Notes under the pieces: model-generated
Told to the model about the DNA's origin: nothing
The model's input: the letters and a program-made list of their open reading frames with translations, nothing else
Database searches by the model: none
Made by a program: the position numbers and the translations under genes
NCBI RefSeq assembly: GCF_021018805.1
Contig: NC_086248.1
Coordinates: forward strand, 59,773,485-59,837,484
DNA from: Prinia subflava
Taxonomy: Eukaryota > Chordata > Aves > Passeriformes > Cisticolidae
Length of the DNA: 64,000 bases
Reading direction: 5' to 3'
In this document: in pieces, positions 58,677-64,000 of the stretch
Numbering within the stretch: position 1 is the first letter of the stretch
Layout: every line of letters begins with the position of its first letter

Positions 58677-61600
58677 GGTGCACATTAATAGTGCTTAGTC
58701 TGTTTTTTTGCTTTGCAGTGTTGGTATAAAATATTTATAGATGTTTACTTTTTGCCTGGAGGAAAAAAGTTTTAGTCAAATGTCTCTAGGATGCAATTTA
58801 GAAGGGAACCTCTTATCTCCAGTAAGGAAAGAGCAGACAAATGCTCTGTTTGAGGATATTAATTGAGGTTCCACTGAAGTCAGTTGCAGAAGTTTATTGC
58901 TCACTGAAGTCAGCAACTTTCTCATATTGGTAAAAAAAGAATTTCTCTGAATCATTAATAAAAATCAAAAGCAGGAAAACTGGTCTTCCTGTGTGAGTTT
59001 AGTTCCTTACCGCTTTTTGGAAGTGTAGTAAGTTGAATTCAACTTTGGTACTCTCCATATTTAAGCACTGAAGAGGAAAAGTTATAAAAACAGTTTTCTG
59101 CAGTAATTAAAAAAATACTTTTAAAAATTGGTATCCAATTTTTAGAGAACCCAATAATTACGAAGTATAGAGTTTGAGATAAGTTTAAGTTGTTAGTAAT
59201 CTCTTGTCTTTTTCTTCCATGACTTCCCCAGAAAAAGAATGATTCAGATTTTAAAGTCTCTTAATTAAAAAAGGAAAACTGCCTTGGCAGAATAAATGAA
59301 CTTCTGGTTTTGATTCGAAAAGTAAATTAGAAGGTAGTACAAATGTGCACGCTTTTCAGTAGCTCTTATTAGTATTTAAAACTCTGTGTCATGGTAACAA
59401 GTGCTTCTATTTTCCTTGTACTGTTAGGATGGATTTAGACTGTGTGAAGAAGGGAAACTTGACAAAGGAAGTTAGCAGACCATTTTGGTGTCTCACAGGA
59501 TTGAGAAGTAAGACTGCATTTTTTTGGAGCTGGGACGAGCTGTCGCAGCTTGGTTTATGTGCTGTGCCTGCCCAGAGGAAATTCCTACTTTATAATGAGA
59601 GAGTGGCCAAGGACTAGAGCATATTATTTTAATTAAATCATTTAAATTCCATTGCCGTCATTTGAAAGGCTCTGTGCATCTTCTGAGTTTTAGATGGCAT
59701 CTTCAGGGACACTGTGAACAGTTTGTGTACTTACATGCCATAATGTCATCTTCAATTGATGCTGTAAAGTTTAAATTGCTGATTTATTTTGATATTAGTC
59801 ACCTCAAAAGGCTCTTAAAAAAAGCCCATCTTTTCAGAGGTAGAAGGCATGTTTATATGTGTTAACCCTATACTGAATTAGTTTCCTTTGTGAAGCACCA
59901 CAATGTTATTAAAATAGTTTTAGATGAAAACATTTAATGCAGCCCTATAAAAATAGGACATTCATCTCTTTCTAGTCCAAGAAACTAGACTACTGCGGAA
60001 AGACTGAATCCGGGATCTGGAATTGATGTTGGTGTAGCCATGCTCCCATTGCAGAGTGTTCCTTTAGATCAGATGGCACAAATTTGGTCTTGACTATCCA
60101 GAGATGTGATCTGCCCATAGATACAGAGAGATCACACTTAAACATGATAGTAGTACCAATAATGAGGGGCTTCTTTGTGATTTCTAATAGAATTATATTA
60201 TCATTTTCGTGTGAGATTCTTTGCTCAGTTAACTTTATAATTAACTTGTGTGATCATTGTGTGTAAGACAGCGGAAAGGAGAAACTCGAACCACTGAGAT
60301 ACTTTTGTTTGGAATACAGAGCTTGTTAAGCAATTACCAACTTTCAGGCTTTACCAACTGACGGTAAGGCATCTTGTTTGAAAAAAGAAACTTTTAAAAT
60401 AATTTACTTTTTTCCCTGTGGTTTTAAATCAATAGGAATGTTTTATTTGAACTAAAATACTTTGTATATATATAATTTTATCAGATCTCCAGGGGAAAAT
60501 ATTTGCTTCGAGATGTTCAAGTTTTCAGATGAGTAACTTGCTAAAGTCAGAAACTAATGGTGGAAGAGTTATGGGGCTGCTTTTTTTGAAATTAATTTTC
60601 ACTAACAAATAATGATTACGGTGTAACTATTTACCTGCGTGACTGTGGTCTCCATTTGGCATGCTGTGCCTATAAAATGCTTCCTGTATGGAAAAAAGTT
60701 AAATGGTGCTAAGTGCTGTGATGCTCTTTCATTATCACAAAGCACAAATAGCACCTCAAAAGCTAAGTCATCATAAATAATTGTAAAGGCTTTTTAACAA
60801 TGATATAATTACTCATGGTGATGTTTTTGCGACCTCATGATCATTGACTTGTTATGAATCTTTGTCCCTTCCTTTTGTGTTTTTTATTTAGTGATAAATA
60901 AATAGTGATTTGCTTACTGAAAATAAGAAAGCTTAACTAAGTGGATTGGACTCATGTAGTTCCAAATTAGGGGACAATTTTTAAGTTGTATCACAATGTA
61001 ATAGTGAACAACAATAAAGGAAAATATCTATGCAACACTCACATTACTCTCCCACCCATTTCATCTGTTTATAAAATGGCAGTAATGCATTAGACTTTGG
61101 ACAAAAGGAGATGCTGCTAGTAGGCAGCTTAATCTAGAAATATTCCCCAAGGGTGGTATAGACTGCAATGGGTAGTAGGGATTGAACAGGGCTTTAGTGT
61201 GTCATACCATGGCTGTGATTTTTATTTTTTGTAATTACTCTGTGGGCTTCTGGTTTTCTCTGTGTTTGTGACTTACTTGTCTCAAGCCTGGTCAAGGTCA
61301 GCACAACTAAGATTATTGGGATTTGTCCTATGACTGGCAAAGTGATAAAACTATTGTTTTTAAATTTGCAATCGAGTTGACATTTCAGGGACATGAAATG
61401 ATGTGAGCTTTGATTCTTACCCTCTCTTTGACAATCGCTTTGTAGGCTACTGATGTGTGTTGACGCTCCCTTCTTGCAGAGCAGATTTGTTGTAGCTGGC
61501 ATATTATTGCTGATAGTTCTCAAATCCCTTGCAGTAGTGCTGCCCTCCCATTGCTCTTGTTAGGAGGGAGCGGTTCCTAGCTGGCAGCAGGGAGGGAAGA

Positions 61601-64000
61601 GGTGGGGTGGTGGGCAAGTGACTGTCAGATCACGCTTGCAGTGTGCAGCAGGTATCGGCAGGGCCTCATTAACAGCTACAATTGCACCACTGGGAGGGAT
61701 GTACGTGCACAGAGGAGCCTTGCAGTCTGCTCAGAGTAGCCTTTATTATTTTACTGGGTGTTGTGGACACTTGAACCCCAGTAAAAATATTGTCTGTCTG
61801 ATTATTTCTCCAGAATTAATCCCTTAATAGCCATTGCATATATTTAAATGCAGTGTGTCTTCCTGAGGACCAGATCAGATGAGGTTTGAATTCAGATGAT
61901 GAAATCTGTGTCTTTTTTTCTTTTTTTTCCTCTGTTCCAAACAGGAGTAGGAAAAGGAGACCTGTGCTGCTTTTTCCATTATTGAGAGACTTCACCAGAG
62001 CACCTGTCTGAAATAGTTGATCCATATTGATGGTTTTAAAATTCTGATTTGGGGATGTCCTCTCATCCGTGGTGAAGACTTTTATCTGTTTAATTGCCCT
62101 TTATTATTATGAACAAAATGATGTTGCTTTTGTTGCCTGACATGAGCTTAAAACAGCAATGAAGTGCTGAGAGGAGTATAGAACAAAATAGGAAACTTGG
62201 AATTGGTGCTCATATACTGCTTCATTTGCTGAGGCATAGAGCTCAGGTATCACTTATTTGCAGTGCTTGTTTCTTCAGTAATGCAAGGAGGACTTTCTGC
62301 CTTTCTAAGGTGATGAAGTCTGTTTCATTTTGTAAAGTAGTAGAAGGCCCTAAGATACCAGATATTGTTGTTTAATCTTCCTATGGCGATATGTGACAAC
62401 ATTACCATCAGTGCTACCTAATGAAGGGAGAGAAAAATTTTAGTGTTTAATACTGTAATTAATGCCCATCAATTAATTATAGCATCCTGGAAGTAATTTT
62501 TTCCAAAGTGTTTTGCTTTTTCATAGTGCTCCCAAAACTGGGTCTTTGAGAAATGTTTTCTTTCTCTTTTTTTCTCTGTTGGGAGATACCTTTCAGACAT
62601 CATCTTTCTCCCCTCTATTTCTTTTGGATCCTGACAGCTTCTACATTTGGTCATGGAAAAGACATTTCCCATAGTAGAAAACTACATTAGAAAAACAAAT
62701 CACTGAACAGTTGTGGTTCTCTTGTTTGACAGTTTATGGAGCAAATGCTGGCTATGCACCATTTAGCATTCTCCAAGACAAAGTACCCACACAGTGCTGC
62801 CAATTTCATTAGAGAGCTACACCAGCTACTTTTAAAATTTGGTGCTGTTTACATAGGAATTTCAGTTTTACTACCATACCCATCAAAAGGTTATTGTCTG
62901 CACACAGAGTCACTGTTTTTAGCAAATCTGCCTATAAATCTAAGTAACCAGTAATTAAATGGAAGTCTGAATACCAGGCAAGGAATAAAACTAAGGGTCT
63001 CCCTGTGGATTATGAAGTTATGATTACTATAGGCAGGTTTTAAGCACCAATCAGCAAAAAAAAATATTGTAATTCATCATTAGGACTTACCTTTCCAAAA
63101 ACCCAAAGTTAAATTTCAACAAAAGGCCAGAGATTACTCAAGGAAGAAAATGGTTACCATGAAGTGATGACTTCTTTTTCCTCTCAAAGAAAGGCAGCTG
63201 GAATTGGTGCTGCTTTTCCAGTTCATTATACAAATGGGAATAAAAGCTGGGTGCCTGGGGATGGCATTGAGAAAAGTATGTCCAATAGCTTTGTTGTTTT
63301 CTCAGCTACACACTTGTCCTCCACGTCTGTCTGCTCCCTCCCTTTGCTCCCATTTCCATGGCCCGAGGTCCACAACAGGACCTCAGCAGGTTAAGCAGGG
63401 TCCAGAGTTCACATGCTAGACACATGAATTATATGTCCACAGTGTATCAATCTCTGCCAGAATCTGTCTACAGCCAAGACATAATGTATAGCAACACTTT
63501 TTTAATGAGGAACATGCATCTGTTACACGTTTAGCAGAGGATATTTCTGGAGCAGTGTTAAGAAAATATGCTTTGGTTTTACAATCCCATACCCCTCTGT
63601 CTGTAGAGATGTCATTTTTGAGTCAAAGACCAGACATAAGGGCTTTCAAAGGCTGTACTGGGTAGAAGCCTGGCAGCTCTACCCACTGTAAACAGCATGT
63701 AAGTCTCATCGTTCCCTTTTCTGCTCCCTCACCCAACCCTGTAAGATGTGCTCTTTGGAGGGTTGAGAAAGCATTCCAAAGAAGTGCTCGAATAAAAATG
63801 CTGTTTTGTTTAAGAAGCTTTGTGCAAATGTGTAATTTCCTAATTTTCAATAGAAAAAGCTGTTGTAAAACAGTGTAACTCAAAGCAAAAGCCAAGATTT
63901 AGTTAGACTCTCATTGCAACATTTTTCATCATCTTCAGGTGAGAAATCTTATGTCCATGTCAAAATATTGACACTTGAGTCAAAAACTGACCATACATGT

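Larger units (their letters stand above)
53902..64000 (+). other. candidate first intron, open at the right edge
   Basis: From the donor to the window end I see no convincing coding exon. A plus-strand frame at 54,881-55,330 (about 149 codons) has no domain. The content is AT-rich intron-like DNA with one short CR1 fragment and one A15 run. A first intron above 10 kb is ordinary for developmental genes in birds. The intron assignment depends wholly on the exon call at 53,899. Confidence 0.4.

Noticed and set aside
1..64000. CRISPR arrays, tRNA/rRNA genes, operons, phage or plasmid features
   Set aside because: No regularly spaced repeats, no recognisable tRNA or rRNA sequence, and the CR1 content shows vertebrate nuclear DNA.

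Overview
The window looks like nuclear DNA from a bird. The recognisable interspersed repeats are all CR1-type LINE fragments, mostly 5'-truncated. They show the avian CR1 3'-end signature (an octamer-like ATTCTATG tail and the GGTCCCTTCCAAC motif) and decayed reverse-transcriptase frames. There are no Alu/L1-like elements, and repeat density is low. The style of the copy at 41,038-41,212 is reminiscent of neoavian or passerine CR1, but I cannot prove the clade. There is no operon structure, no long coding frame outside GC-rich DNA, and nothing bacterial.

Layout. Positions 1-53,400 are a gene-poor, AT-rich expanse. It carries eight CR1 fragments of several ages, short simple repeats and recent small tandem duplications. 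It also has three islands of raised GC: about 14.8-15.3 kb, 28.6-28.8 kb, and a sharp CpG island at 29.25-29.46 kb followed by GC-raised sequence near 29.8-30.0 kb. Two places (861-1,190 and 20,266-20,545) have a good splice acceptor followed by an AATAAA signal, as a terminal exon would. I cannot name either one.

The strongest gene signal is the roughly 1-kb CpG island at 53.48-54.44 kb. It contains GC boxes and a near-consensus splice donor (CAG|GTAAGG, exon end 53,899). The simplest reading is a rightward gene whose 5' UTR exon lies here and whose first intron fills the rest of the window. No coding exon of that gene is visible, so its identity stays open.

I find no CRISPR, no tRNA or rRNA gene, no intact mobile element, and no evidence for a novel multi-gene system. 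The items most worth checking are the unassigned promoter and its first exon, the isolated CpG island at 29.3 kb with its possible start-codon exon, the two terminal-exon candidates, and the deep-age CR1 fossils at 6.7-7.3 kb and 18.8-19.2 kb.
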